NCBI GenBank assembly: GCA_002422085.1
Contig: DISZ01000004.1
Location: 79,284-143,283, forward strand
Length of the DNA: 64,000 nt
Source of the DNA: Rhodobacteraceae bacterium UBA6197
GTDB taxonomy: Bacteria; Pseudomonadota; Alphaproteobacteria; Rhodobacterales; Rhodobacteraceae
Direction of reading: 5' to 3'
Positions 35,524-45,161 of the stretch are shown piece by piece. Numbering within the stretch: the stretch's first letter is position 1; the number at the start of each line of letters is the position of its first letter. The notes beneath the pieces were generated by a model. It saw nothing but the letters and a program-made list of their open reading frames with translations. It was not told the DNA's origin and made no database searches. Position numbers and translations under genes: made by a program.

Positions 35524-36638
35524 GGCGAGAATTGACGGCGGTGATTGCGGCACTGCTATGCAGTTTGATGATGGCGCCGCCGCTCGGATCCGAGACGATC
35601 TATGTGGATGCAAATGGCGAACACGGCCAGGGCTGGCTTTTCGGGGCGCGGACGGACGGGAATTGCTGGATCGCCTTGCCGTGGCATGTCGTCGCGCGAC
35701 TGGCGAGCGATCCGATCCACCCGGTCTTTTATACCGACCAGAAAGGACGTAGCGGCGAAACGGATCTGCCAGTTCATGTGACCGAAGTGCCGGGGGCCCA
35801 AATGGCCGCCGGCGGTGTCGATGATCTCGGCTTTGCCCGGATTGTCGCTGGGCGTGAAAAGGGCAATTGCAGTTCCCGTCTCGGCCTGCCGCCACTGGCC
35901 TATGTGGAAGCGCTGCGCAACCCTCAGGACCTTGTTCTGACCATCGCGCAAAAACGCAGCACGCTGAAGGTGGATGTCGAACTTCTGCGCAGCCTTGCCG
36001 ATGAATTCGGCGGCAGCACGCTTCTGGTAAGAGCGGCGCGGGACGCGGACGCCGAAAACTTCATGGGGGGCGCAAGCGGGTCGGTTGTGCAGGGCAACTG
36101 GAACGGTCATCTCTATCCGCTGGCCATGGGGCTTTCGGTGCCAAGGGGCACGCAGAACCTGCGCGTGCTGCGCTTTGACCGGATCGCCGACGCTTTCGCC
36201 GTCGTTCAGGCCGCGCAACGCCCCGTCGAAGAACCCGAACCGACACAACGGGCGCCGGTGGCCAAGATCACGGGGATCGAAGCGAGTGTTGCCGAAGGGT
36301 CCACACCGCTTAGCCAACTCACGACAAATGCCGGATGTTGGCGCGGTGCTCCGGCGCAAGGTAAGCGCTACGTGGAGTTTTCGCTTTTTGTCGCCGATCC
36401 GGGATACATCACTGGAATTCATCTTCAGACAGCGCCGGATTGCGGGCCGCCAGCCGAGGCGATTATCGAAGAACGCCGGCCGGGTGAAGCAAACTGGCGG
36501 ACGCTTGCGCTGAATTGTCCCACCTCACCGCCAGGCGGCACGGGATGCAGAATTGCCCGCAGTGCGCCACGCGAGTTTCGTCTGCATGTTTCCTCGCCAG
36601 AGGGCTGGGTCGGCCTGTCAGCGCTTCGTATCGATTGA
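35520..36638 (+). CDS. Secreted trypsin-like-fold protein with discoidin-like C-terminus
   Basis: Exported protein of 372 residues (signal peptide MRRELTAVIAALLCSLMMAP). Residues 24-220 look like a chymotrypsin-fold serine protease: WIALPWHVV (H56), GGVDDLGFARI (D101 or D102), and FMGGASGSVV with a serine (S186) where trypsins have GDSGG. The oxyanion phrase is changed from GDSG to GASG, so activity is plausible but not certain. Residues 250-372 resemble a discoidin/galactose-binding-type domain with six cysteines. It overlaps the membrane gene by 4 nt and ends 4 nt from a convergent gene. Confidence 0.72.
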   Translation: MRRELTAVIAALLCSLMMAPPLGSETIYVDANGEHGQGWLFGARTDGNCWIALPWHVVARLASDPIHPVFYTDQKGRSGETDLPVHVTEVPGAQMAAGGVDDLGFARIVAGREKGNCSSRLGLPPLAYVEALRNPQDLVLTIAQKRSTLKVDVELLRSLADEFGGSTLLVRAARDADAENFMGGASGSVVQGNWNGHLYPLAMGLSVPRGTQNLRVLRFDRIADAFAVVQAAQRPVEEPEPTQRAPVAKITGIEASVAEGSTPLSQLTTNAGCWRGAPAQGKRYVEFSLFVADPGYITGIHLQTAPDCGPPAEAIIEERRPGEANWRTLALNCPTSPPGGTGCRIARSAPREFRLHVSSPEGWVGLSALRID

Positions 36639-36642
36639 GAGG

Positions 36643-37263
36643 TCAGTCCAGAAGGCTGGCGGTCACCGGAAAGAGCGGGCCCGCCTCGCACTGAAAGGTG
36701 CCCGAGATCGCATCGCCTTGTGTCAGTTCCGCGCTGAGCCGACAGGTGCTTGTCGCGACGCCGATCTGCACCCTTCCTGCCCAGCGAAGCCCCGTCCCGA
36801 AGACATCGACCTGTCCGGTGAGGTTCTTGTTGGGCTGCGCATTTGCCACGAGTGATTGCCAGGTTGCCGAGCCGTTCTGCGGGTCGCCATCCACCGACTG
36901 GAACACAAGGCCGGTCTGGATATAGGACCAGAGCTGTGCATTGTTGCCAATCTCGCCCTCGGGTTTTGAAACCCGAAACCGGATGAGCGGCACGGATCCC
37001 ACCACGATGCGCAGCGCGGTGGATCGGACATCGGCGTTGTCGGATTCCAGCACCTGCCGCAAGCAGACCCGGTTGACCAGACGGTTCTTGGTCACCATGG
37101 CCTCCTGCAGATATCCGATGGCAAGATCCGGGTTCGGATCTGCACAGGCGGTGCGCCAAGTTTGCAGGATGGCGGCGGTATTTTGTGCCGTGTCTTGGGC
37201 ACTGACGGGAACACTTCCGAAAACGACCGCGACAAGGCCAATACTCATTGCTTTTTCGAGCAT
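36643..37263 (-). CDS. Secreted hypothetical protein, convergent to the cassette
   Basis: Protein of 206 residues with a signal peptide (MLEKAMSIGLVAVVFGSVPV, cleavage after SAQ). The mature part starts DTAQNTAAILQTWRTACADP and has four cysteines (ACADP, NRVCLRQV, STCRLSAEL, FQCEAG). The ATG at 37263 is chosen because GGGGGGA stands just before it; a TTG at 37275 is the alternative. It ends 4 nt from the protease-like gene on the opposite strand. It may belong to the same system (exported, cysteine-containing, adjacent), but convergent orientation alone does not show this. No family recognised. Confidence 0.7.
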   Translation of the reverse strand: MLEKAMSIGLVAVVFGSVPVSAQDTAQNTAAILQTWRTACADPNPDLAIGYLQEAMVTKNRLVNRVCLRQVLESDNADVRSTALRIVVGSVPLIRFRVSKPEGEIGNNAQLWSYIQTGLVFQSVDGDPQNGSATWQSLVANAQPNKNLTGQVDVFGTGLRWAGRVQIGVATSTCRLSAELTQGDAISGTFQCEAGPLFPVTASLLD

Positions 37264-38318
37264 AATTCCCCCCAACTAAATATCGCGATCAAGGCAAGTA
37301 TACGAATTATCCGCCGCGAGACAACATTTCTGCCTCTGCAACCAAAGCGGCTTTGAGGGGCGGCCCGGCACTGACGCCAAGATCGCCGGAGTTGCGGACG
37401 TTGTTCGGTGCGTGGCAAGCGCCGTCGCGCCGCAACTTTGCCGCTGCGGATCTGACCTGCGGTTGGGGGTCCGGCGCGAACGTCTCGTGGCCGCGCCGAG
37501 GGTGCCCGGAATAACGCGGTGCGGCTGACGAAACGGCGGTGATCGGATGAGGCCACGCCCCGGATCGCGGCGCAACGCCGGTCTCCGGTGTCGCGGTGAA
37601 CCCCGGCGGTTCTTTGATCTCGTGGACAGAAGGCGAACCATCTTTCGTCGCGCCACGCGCGGGCGTGAAAAGGCTTGGTGGCATTTGGCTAGCGGCAGAT
37701 CCGGCCCACGCGCCACCGGCGGCGCCGGGGCTTTTGGCCGACGCCGTCCCGATCGTTTCGGGAACACGCGTGGCAACTGCTGGCGTGCCGAACCGGGGGC
37801 GCGGCTGACAAAATGGGGCGGGTCAAGCGTCTGCGCTACATCCGGCGGCGCGGCGTGGGCGTGGCGCCATGCCGATACCCCGACCAATCATTGGACCAAT
37901 GCCCACCCGATGATGCTCGACGCAAAAGCCGGCAACGCCGCGCTGGAAGGCTGGCGCCAGCGTGGGCACAAGCCAGATCTGAAGCCGCGACAGAGTGCTA
38001 CGCTCTTGCACGATCTCGAGGATGCTGCCGCGGTTGCAAGAGCTTGCCGCCGACGCGGGCGTTCCCGACGATCAGTCGAAACGGGCCCATTTCGAACACG
38101 TCTCGTGTGGTCAGGAGGCGATCTTGGTGGCGCATGCGACACGTTGGATGCCGCTGTCCGATGCGCGGAGCAAACGGGCGGGCCTTGGCCGTTGCGCGGT
38201 TTCGTGGGAATGTTCCGACGGAACTGGCAGCATGAAACGTTTCAACAGGAAATGAATTTTGTGCCGGACGCTTTCAGATGGGTTTACCAGTGCGGCGGGG
38301 AATTGAAAGGAACGATTG
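37264..38318. other. Long region without recognisable gene
   Basis: About 1,055 bp between a leftward secreted-protein gene and a rightward reductase gene. Both promoters should lie here. Several frames stay open for over 100 codons because of high GC, but translations are arginine/proline-rich on both strands without motifs. Possibly an old, fully decayed gene. Confidence 0.4.
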
Positions 38319-39659
38319 ATGAGCAATATCCTTCGCGCATTTTGGGGCGGGTTGGTCGCGCTTACGATCTTGTGGCTGGTCGCTACGCCGGGCGTCTCAA
38401 GCGCGACCAGCTTTCGCGAGTTGCGCGGATTCATGGTGCAATACAGCGGTGTTCTGGCCATCGGTTGCATGAGTTTCGCCATGTTTCTGGCACTGCGCCC
38501 GCGCTGGCCCGAGCACTGGTTCGGCGGTATGGACAAGATGTATCGCCTGCACAAATGGCTGGGGATTGCCGGGCTGGTGCTGGCGATCCTTCATTGGGTC
38601 TGGTCGAACGGGCCGAAATGGGCGGTTGGTCTGGGCCTTTCGACCCAAGGCAGGCGGCAGGGGCGCGCAGAACTGCAAGACCCGATCCAGTCCTATCTGG
38701 CTGGCTTTCGTGGCGCCGCTGAAGCGATCGGAGAATGGGCGTTCTACGCCAGCGTGCTGTTGATTGGCATCGCCTTGGTCAAGTTGATCCCATACCGTCT
38801 TTTTCACCGGCTGCACCGATTGCTGCCGATTGCCTATCTGGCGTTGGTGTTCCACGCGGTGATCCTTTTGGACGTCAATTATTGGCTGACGCCCCTGGGG
38901 GCGGTTCTGGCGGTGATGCTGGCAGCGGGGAGCTATGCTGCGGTCGTGTCATTGCTGGGCGGCATCGGCACTGCACGGTGCACGACCGGAACGATCATGG
39001 ATCTGCAAAGCTTTCCGGGCGTCAAAGCACTTCGAACGACGATCAGAATGGTTCCCGGCTGGCCTGGCCACAAGGCCGGGCAGTTCGCCTTTGTCACGTC
39101 TGACACGAAAGAGGGCGCGCACCCCTATTCCATCGCATCGTCCTGGGATCCGGGGTCGCCAACGATCACCTTTGTCACCAAAGCCCTGGGCGATCATACC
39201 TCTCAGCTTGAAAACAAGCTCACGCCAGGCCAGAACGTGCGGATCGAAGGCCCGTATGGCTGCTTTACGTTTGATGACGATCAGCCGGTGCAGATCTGGA
39301 TTGGCGGCGGCATCGGCATTACCCCTTTTATTGCGCGGATGGAGCACCTTGCGAAGGACCATCCCCAGACGAAAAGGTCCGTGCATCTGTTCCATTCCAC
39401 CAAAGACGTGGACACCGCAGCGCTGGCGCGACTGCAACAGGATGCGGGCGCGGCCGGCATTCATCTGCATGTCCTGATCGACGCCAAGGACGGCCTTCTG
39501 ACCGGCGACCGGATCCGGCAAGAGGTGCCCGAGTGGCGCGAGGCGAGTTTCTGGTTCTGCGGTCCTGCAAAGTTCGGCGCCGCATTGAAGGCAGATTTCG
39601 CGGCACAGGGGATTCCAGTCCGCAGCAGGTTCCACCAAGAGCTTTTTGAAATGCGATAG
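38319..39659 (+). CDS. Ferric-reductase-like transmembrane flavohaem oxidoreductase
   Basis: Protein of 446 residues. The N-terminal half has about six membrane helices with histidines placed for two haems (YRLHKWLGIAGLVLAILHWV, then RLHRLLPIAYLALVFHAVI). The C-terminal half is a ferredoxin-NADP reductase-like module: FAD-binding AHPYSIASSW, GPYGCFTF, then the nicotinamide-site IGGGIGITPFIARM and terminal FWFCGPAKF. Such proteins move electrons from NAD(P)H through FAD and haem across the inner membrane to a metal or other acceptor. ATG 38319 is used; a TTG lies one codon upstream. It stands alone. Confidence 0.88.
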   Translation: MSNILRAFWGGLVALTILWLVATPGVSSATSFRELRGFMVQYSGVLAIGCMSFAMFLALRPRWPEHWFGGMDKMYRLHKWLGIAGLVLAILHWVWSNGPKWAVGLGLSTQGRRQGRAELQDPIQSYLAGFRGAAEAIGEWAFYASVLLIGIALVKLIPYRLFHRLHRLLPIAYLALVFHAVILLDVNYWLTPLGAVLAVMLAAGSYAAVVSLLGGIGTARCTTGTIMDLQSFPGVKALRTTIRMVPGWPGHKAGQFAFVTSDTKEGAHPYSIASSWDPGSPTITFVTKALGDHTSQLENKLTPGQNVRIEGPYGCFTFDDDQPVQIWIGGGIGITPFIARMEHLAKDHPQTKRSVHLFHSTKDVDTAALARLQQDAGAAGIHLHVLIDAKDGLLTGDRIRQEVPEWREASFWFCGPAKFGAALKADFAAQGIPVRSRFHQELFEMR

Positions 39660-39884
39660 CGGCGCGGTCGGGTGATCGCAACTATCTGATCCAACAGAGA
39701 AATTCCGCAACCAGAAACGCCGCCGCGCCGCCGCATTGCCGTTTTGTGCGTTGCGGCCAGCCGGTTCGGTTTGGCCAGTCCGGCCAAAACGACAGGGCGG
39801 TGCCTGTCGTTTGCGCGGCACAGGGGGCATTTCTTTTCGACCTTGGCGCTTTCTGCTGACACCGCCGGGCGACGTGCTAAGCTG

Positions 39885-41666
39885 ATGATCATGCCAAGTG
39901 ACCAGACCCAGATTTTTCTGCTTCTCGCCGTTGTCGTCGCCCTGTTGGTGTGGGGGCGCTTTCGCTATGACCTTGTGGCGTTCGGTGCCCTGATTGTCGC
40001 CGCATCGCTTGGGCTGGTGCCAAGCGAAAGCGTGTTTTCAGGCTTTGGCCATTCGGCGGTTGCGATCATCGCCCTGGTCTTGATCGTCAGCCGTGGCCTG
40101 TCGTCGTCGGGCGCGGTCGAACTGATTGCCTCGAGATTGGTCGATCCTGATCGGCCGCTGCCGTTGCATATCGCCATCATCGCAGCCGTCGGGGCGGGGC
40201 TTTCCGCCGTCATCAACAATGTTGCGGCGCTGGCTCTTTTGATGCCGCTGGACATCGAAGCGGCGAAAAAGGCAAAACGCCCGACCGGGCAAAGCCTGAT
40301 GCCGCTGTCGTTCGCGACGATTCTGGGGGGGATGATTACCCTGATCGGCACGCCGCCGAACATCGTGATTTCGCAATACCGGCACGACGCCATGGGCGAG
40401 CCGTTCGCGATGCTCGATTTTGCTCCGGTCGGTCTGGCGGTCGCCATCGTGGGCATTGCGTTCGTGTCGCTTCTGGGGTTTCGCCTGTTGCCGTCGCGGA
40501 TCTCGGCGGTGGATGACGAACGCGAAATCCGCCAGGGCCGCTATGTCGCAGAACTGCGCGTCGGTGAGCAGACCTTCAAGGACGATATCCTGGTTCAGGA
40601 TCTCTATCCCAAGGCCGACGACGCTGATGTGAACCTTCTGGGCCTTATTCGCAACGGCAAGAGGCGGCCGGGTCTGGCGATGCGCGAGACGCTGCGCTCG
40701 GGCGATTTCCTTGTCGTAGAGGGCGAACCGAAGTCCATCGAGACCTTTATGGGGCAGTCCGGGCTAGACTTTGCCGGCTCGGAAAAGCACGAGGGCGGGG
40801 TTGCTGCGCGCGGGTTGGCGCTTACGGAAACCATCGTTCCCGATGGCGCCCGAATCCAGAACAGGACCGCGCGCAGCCTGCAATTGCTGGATCGCCAATC
40901 GGTGACGCTTCTTGGTGTCTCACGCGAAGGACAGCGGTTTCGTGACCGGGTCCGGCTTCTTACGATCCGGGCGGGCGATGTCCTTTTGCTTTTGGGAACG
41001 CCGGAACGCATCTCGGCGGCGACCGATTGGCTGGGCGTTCTGCCCCTTGAGGGCCGCAGCACCGAGGTCATCCAGCGGACCAAGGCCGGCTTGTCGATCG
41101 GCATTTTCGGGGCGGCGGTGGGGCTCGCCGTCGCGGGGCTCTTGTCCTTGTCCGTCGCGCTTGGCGCCGCGGTGATCGCCTATGTGCTTTTGGGTCTGGT
41201 CAGCGGACGCGAGGTTTATAACGCGATCGAATGGAAAGTGATCGTGCTTCTGGCAAGCCTGATACCGCTGGCCGAAGCGTTCGAACGCTCTGGCGGGGCC
41301 GAGTTTCTGGCCAACCAGATTGCCAACCTGACCCAGGGCTATCCCGCATGGGTCACACTGGCGGTGCTGATGGTCGTCACCATGACGATGTCGGATTTTC
41401 TGAACAATGTCGCGACGACATTGATCGCGGCGCCGATCGCGCTTTCGGTGGCGACCGCGACGGGAACGAATGCCGATACCTATCTGATGGGGGTCGCGGT
41501 GGCGGCATCTTGCGCGTTTCTCACGCCGATCGGGCACAAGAACAACACGATCATCCTTGGCCCCGGCGGCTATCACTTTGCGGATTATTGGCGGATCGGG
41601 CTGCCGTTGGAGCTGTTGGTGATTGCCGTTGCCGTGCCGGCCCTGCTGGTCGTCTGGCCGCTTTGA
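39885..41666 (+). CDS. SLC13-type permease with two TrkA-C domains
   Basis: Membrane transporter of about 593 residues. N-terminal helices (QTIFLLL-like QIFLLLAVVVALLVWGRF, then GAGLSAVINNVAALALLMPL, the conserved hairpin, and TLIGTPPNIVIS) match the SLC13/DASS-ArsB superfamily. The middle (about residues 210-390) holds two RCK/TrkA-C-like regulatory domains (YVAELRVGEQTFKDDILVQD; RTARSLQLLDRQSVTLLGVS). The C-terminal half repeats the hairpin (NNVATTLIAAPIALSVA; TPIGHKNNTIILGPGGY). Candidate substrates are dicarboxylates or sulfate. The start is either 39885 or 39891; neither has a strong ribosome site. Confidence 0.85.
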   Translation: MIMPSDQTQIFLLLAVVVALLVWGRFRYDLVAFGALIVAASLGLVPSESVFSGFGHSAVAIIALVLIVSRGLSSSGAVELIASRLVDPDRPLPLHIAIIAAVGAGLSAVINNVAALALLMPLDIEAAKKAKRPTGQSLMPLSFATILGGMITLIGTPPNIVISQYRHDAMGEPFAMLDFAPVGLAVAIVGIAFVSLLGFRLLPSRISAVDDEREIRQGRYVAELRVGEQTFKDDILVQDLYPKADDADVNLLGLIRNGKRRPGLAMRETLRSGDFLVVEGEPKSIETFMGQSGLDFAGSEKHEGGVAARGLALTETIVPDGARIQNRTARSLQLLDRQSVTLLGVSREGQRFRDRVRLLTIRAGDVLLLLGTPERISAATDWLGVLPLEGRSTEVIQRTKAGLSIGIFGAAVGLAVAGLLSLSVALGAAVIAYVLLGLVSGREVYNAIEWKVIVLLASLIPLAEAFERSGGAEFLANQIANLTQGYPAWVTLAVLMVVTMTMSDFLNNVATTLIAAPIALSVATATGTNADTYLMGVAVAASCAFLTPIGHKNNTIILGPGGYHFADYWRIGLPLELLVIAVAVPALLVVWPL

Positions 41667-41923
41667 AACCAGCAAGCACGCGGATGGGATTGCGCCTTTG
41701 AACGGCCCGTGCGACCAAGCCGCGCCCCGCGCTCGGCCGGCAAGAACCCTTGAAACATGACATTCAGAACGCCGTGCCAAAAAGGCCGTCGCAAGCGGTG
41801 CCCCGGGCGCGCCGTGGCGGCGATGGTCCGGGGCAGCGGATTGTCTATCCGGGTTTGTTGCCAAGGCAGAGTCTGAATTGCGAAATGGCGCCCGACCCAT
41901 CCGGGCCGGGCACCGGGGGTCGT

Positions 41924-43411
41924 TTACCAGCCGCCTTCTGCGCGGCGGTTGTAGGGATCGTTGCCCAGATCGAACACCAAAAGCTTGCGCTCGGTGAAGG
42001 TCTCAAGAAACCACTGGCTCAGTTCGCGCCCGACGCCTGACAGGCCGGTGCCGCCAAAAGGTGCCAACTGGTCCCAGTAGTTCGAGGTTTCGTTGATGTT
42101 GACCGACCCGTGCGGCAGCGCTTCGCCAACTTGCCAGGCGGTCGCAAGGTCGCGCGTCCAAAGCGAGGCGATCAGCCCAAGACCGGTCTGATGCGCGATC
42201 CGGATCGCCTCGTCCGCCGAGGATATCTTGATGATCGGCGCCACCGGGCCAAAGGTTTCCTCGCGCGCGATCAGCATGTCGGTGGTGACGCCGGTCAGGA
42301 TCGTCGCGGGGTAGTAAAGCCCCTCTTGCGGGCCGATCTGTTCGATCTGCGCCCCATTCGCGCGGGCGTCCTCGACATGCGCCTTGACGCGGGCCAGAGT
42401 CGCGGCATTGCACAGCGGGCCCATTTCGGTCGCCTCATCGGCCGGGTTGCCGATCTTCAGCTGGCGCGCGCGTTGCATGAACTTTTCAACGAATTCGTCA
42501 TGCACGGCCTCATGCACCAGCAACCGTTCGGCCGAGGTGCAGACCTGACCCGAATAGTAGAAACAGCCGTTGATCGCGCCTTCGACCGCCTTGTCGATAT
42601 CGGCGTCGGCGAGGATGATGAACGGGCCGTCGCCGCCCAGTTCCAGAAGGTGCGGACGCAGCGCGCATTTCTCGGCGATCTTGCGGCCGGTTGCGGTTGA
42701 TCCGGTAAAGAACACGCCGTCAACGCCTTTGGCCTCGGTCAGCGCGGCGCCGACGTCGCCCAGACCCTGCACGATGTTGATGACCCCGTCCGGCAGCCCG
42801 GCGGCCTGGAAGATGTCGCCCATCATCGCGCAAACAACGGCAGCGTATTCCGACGGTTTCCAGATCACCGTGTTGCCCGAGGCCACGATATGCGCCAGGG
42901 CGATCGAGGAAATGTCGGTCGGAAAGTTGTAGGGCGTGATGACCGCCACCACGCCCAGCGGCCGATGGGTCATCACCAGGCGCTTGTTGCGGGTGCGCTC
43001 TTGCGTCGAGGGGAAGGACAGGCCGCGGTGGCGCAGGATCTCTTCTGCCGCCTTTGACCAGGACGGGGCGGTATATTCGAACACCTCTTCGCGGGCATCG
43101 GTAATGGTCTTGCCGATCTCGGCGGTCAGCATCTGCGACATCGCCTCGGCGCGCTCAAGAAAAAGCGCATGGATCCGGCGCATGATCTGCGCCCGCTCGA
43201 TCACCGACAGTGCCGCCCAGGCGGGTTGTGCCGCCCGCGCCGCCGCCACTGCCTTGGCGACATCGGCGGCGTTGCAGCGCCCGACCTTGTGCAAAACCCG
43301 CCCGTCATGCGGGCTGTTCACGTCGAAGGTGCCGGCCGAGCCGTCGTGCCATTGGCCGGCGATCAGGGCGCCTTTGGTGAGGTGGGTGGAAATCCGGGGT
43401 TGTTCGTTCAT
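41924..43411 (-). CDS. NAD(P)-dependent aldehyde dehydrogenase
   Basis: Aldehyde dehydrogenase of 495 residues: catalytic cysteine in YYSGQVCTSAERLLV, glutamate in LLELGGDGPFIILAD, cofactor loop FFTGSTATGRKIAEK. ATG 43411 (MNEQPRISTHLTKG, AAAGGG upstream) is preferred over a start at 43441 that would lie against the permease stop. Last gene of the PAS - regulator - PotDABC - ALDH unit, so it probably oxidises the aldehyde derived from the imported amine. Resembles lactaldehyde/succinate-semialdehyde-type enzymes; specificity unknown. The 257 bp after it (41667-41923) hold no gene. Confidence 0.9.
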   Translation of the reverse strand: MNEQPRISTHLTKGALIAGQWHDGSAGTFDVNSPHDGRVLHKVGRCNAADVAKAVAAARAAQPAWAALSVIERAQIMRRIHALFLERAEAMSQMLTAEIGKTITDAREEVFEYTAPSWSKAAEEILRHRGLSFPSTQERTRNKRLVMTHRPLGVVAVITPYNFPTDISSIALAHIVASGNTVIWKPSEYAAVVCAMMGDIFQAAGLPDGVINIVQGLGDVGAALTEAKGVDGVFFTGSTATGRKIAEKCALRPHLLELGGDGPFIILADADIDKAVEGAINGCFYYSGQVCTSAERLLVHEAVHDEFVEKFMQRARQLKIGNPADEATEMGPLCNAATLARVKAHVEDARANGAQIEQIGPQEGLYYPATILTGVTTDMLIAREETFGPVAPIIKISSADEAIRIAHQTGLGLIASLWTRDLATAWQVGEALPHGSVNINETSNYWDQLAPFGGTGLSGVGRELSQWFLETFTERKLLVFDLGNDPYNRRAEGGW

Positions 43412-43440
43412 GTTGAACCCTTTCGGTTGGGGGCTGGCCA

Positions 43441-44295
43441 TTAGCGGCTTGGCCTTGGTCTTTCCCGCTGCAACAGCACCGAGACGAGGATGAGAAGGAT
43501 CGAGGCCGCCACGATCAGCGCGCCCACGGCGTTGATCTCGGGCGTCAGCCCGCGCCGCATGGTGGACCAGATATACATGGGCAGCGTATTGTCGCGCCCG
43601 GTCAGGAAAAACGTCACCGGGATTTCGTCAAAGCTGAGCGTGAACGACAAGATGCCGGCGCCGATCACGGCGGTGCGGATGTTGGGCAGCGTTACCAGAA
43701 AGAACGTCTGCCAGCCGCTTGCCCCGAGGTCGGCCGAGGCTTCGTCAAGGCTGTGGGGCAGGCGTTGCAGCCGGGCAAAAACCTGCGTCACCACCACCGC
43801 CAGCAGCGCTGTCGCATGGCCGATGATGACGGTTTCAAGGCTGAGGCCAAAGCCGATCAAGCGAAACAGGATAAGCATGGAAATGCCGGTGATGATGCCG
43901 GGCAGCGCGATCGGCAGCAACACCAGCTTGCGAAAGATGCCTTTGCCGGGAAACTCCAGCCGGTCCAGCGCCAGCGCGGCGGGAACACCGATCAGCAGCG
44001 TCAGCACGGTCGCCGACACCGCGACATAAAGCGAATTCTGCACCGCCGTGATCAGCTGGTCGTTTTCCGCCAGCTTGCGATACCAGTCCAGCGTCAGCCC
44101 GGTCATCGGCCAACTGAGCGAGCGCGAGGTATTGAAGCTGAACGCGACCAGGACCACGATCGGAATATAAAGAAAGGTCAGGATCAGCCCGGCGACGCCG
44201 ACCCAGACCCAGGCGTCCACCGCCTTGCGCAGCTGCTTTGACGTGCGGCGGGCCGGGGCGGTGCGAACCGTTGAGGGGGCGGCGGTCAGGCTCAT
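43441..44295 (-). CDS. Polyamine-type ABC transporter permease (PotC-like)
   Basis: Permease of 284 residues with six membrane helices after a basic N-terminal lead (about 25 residues). EAA loop DEASADLGASGWQTFFLVTL (about residue 190). The start overlaps the PotB-like stop by 4 nt. Second permease of the 41.9-47.3 kb importer. Confidence 0.92.
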   Translation of the reverse strand: MSLTAAPSTVRTAPARRTSKQLRKAVDAWVWVGVAGLILTFLYIPIVVLVAFSFNTSRSLSWPMTGLTLDWYRKLAENDQLITAVQNSLYVAVSATVLTLLIGVPAALALDRLEFPGKGIFRKLVLLPIALPGIITGISMLILFRLIGFGLSLETVIIGHATALLAVVVTQVFARLQRLPHSLDEASADLGASGWQTFFLVTLPNIRTAVIGAGILSFTLSFDEIPVTFFLTGRDNTLPMYIWSTMRRGLTPEINAVGALIVAASILLILVSVLLQRERPRPSR

Positions 44296-45161
44296 GCGAA
44301 GGCTCCCTTTCCCAGCCGCTCGAACCTGTCCGAGACCGAGATGATCGCCAGCACGATGACCAGCATCACCAGCGCCAGCGCTGACCCCAGCGGCCAGTTC
44401 AGCGACGCGCCGAACTGCGTGGCGATCACGTTCGAAATCATCATCCCGTCCGGCCCGCCGACCAGATAGGCCGCGATGAAATCGCCAAAGGCCAGGCAGA
44501 AGGTCATGGTAAAGCCCGCCACCACACCGGTCAGCGACAGCGGCAACGTTACCTTTAGGAAGGTTGCGGTGCGGCCCATGCCCAGATCGGCCGAGGCCTC
44601 GAGCAGGTTGCGCGGAATCTTTTCCAGCGCCGCATAGATCGGCATCACCATGAAAGGGATGAACACATAGGTCAGCGTCACCACCATCGAGGTCTGGTTA
44701 TATAGAAAGATCGGCGAGGGCTCGGTCAGGATACCGGTCGAGATCAGGAACGAATTCAGAATACCCTCGGTGCCGAGAATGGTTTTCCAGGTATAGGCGC
44801 GCAGCAGATACGACACCCAAAGCGGTGCCACCACCGCCATGTAAAGCGTCTGCCGCAGCGCCGGGCGCCGCACCTTGTGGACCAGGAAATAGGCGTAGGG
44901 ATAGGCCAGCAGCAGCGAGAACAACGACACCAGCGCCGCGATCTTGATGGTGCGCAGAAGCGTGCGCAGGTATTGCGGATCGCTGATCAGCGTCTGGTAA
45001 TTGCCCAGTTGCAGGGCAGGGGTGAAGGTCGGGTATTGTTGCTGCCAGAAGCTGAACACGAACAGGATCGTGTAGGGCACGAACATGAACAGCACGACCC
45101 AGATCAGCGGCGGCGACAGGACCAGCGCCTTGCGCACGCGAAGGGGCAGGGGCAGTGTCAT
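44292..45161 (-). CDS. Polyamine-type ABC transporter permease (PotB-like)
   Basis: Permease of 289 residues with six to seven membrane helices. The EAA loop is LLEASADLGMGRTATFLKVT (about 185-205). It overlaps the ATPase gene and the next permease by 4 nt each. Confidence 0.92.
   Translation of the reverse strand: MTLPLPLRVRKALVLSPPLIWVVLFMFVPYTILFVFSFWQQQYPTFTPALQLGNYQTLISDPQYLRTLLRTIKIAALVSLFSLLLAYPYAYFLVHKVRRPALRQTLYMAVVAPLWVSYLLRAYTWKTILGTEGILNSFLISTGILTEPSPIFLYNQTSMVVTLTYVFIPFMVMPIYAALEKIPRNLLEASADLGMGRTATFLKVTLPLSLTGVVAGFTMTFCLAFGDFIAAYLVGGPDGMMISNVIATQFGASLNWPLGSALALVMLVIVLAIISVSDRFERLGKGAFA

Noticed and set aside
37547..38722. 391-codon plus-strand frame
   Set aside because: Overlaps the reductase gene in another frame, arginine-rich, no motifs; a GC-driven open frame.
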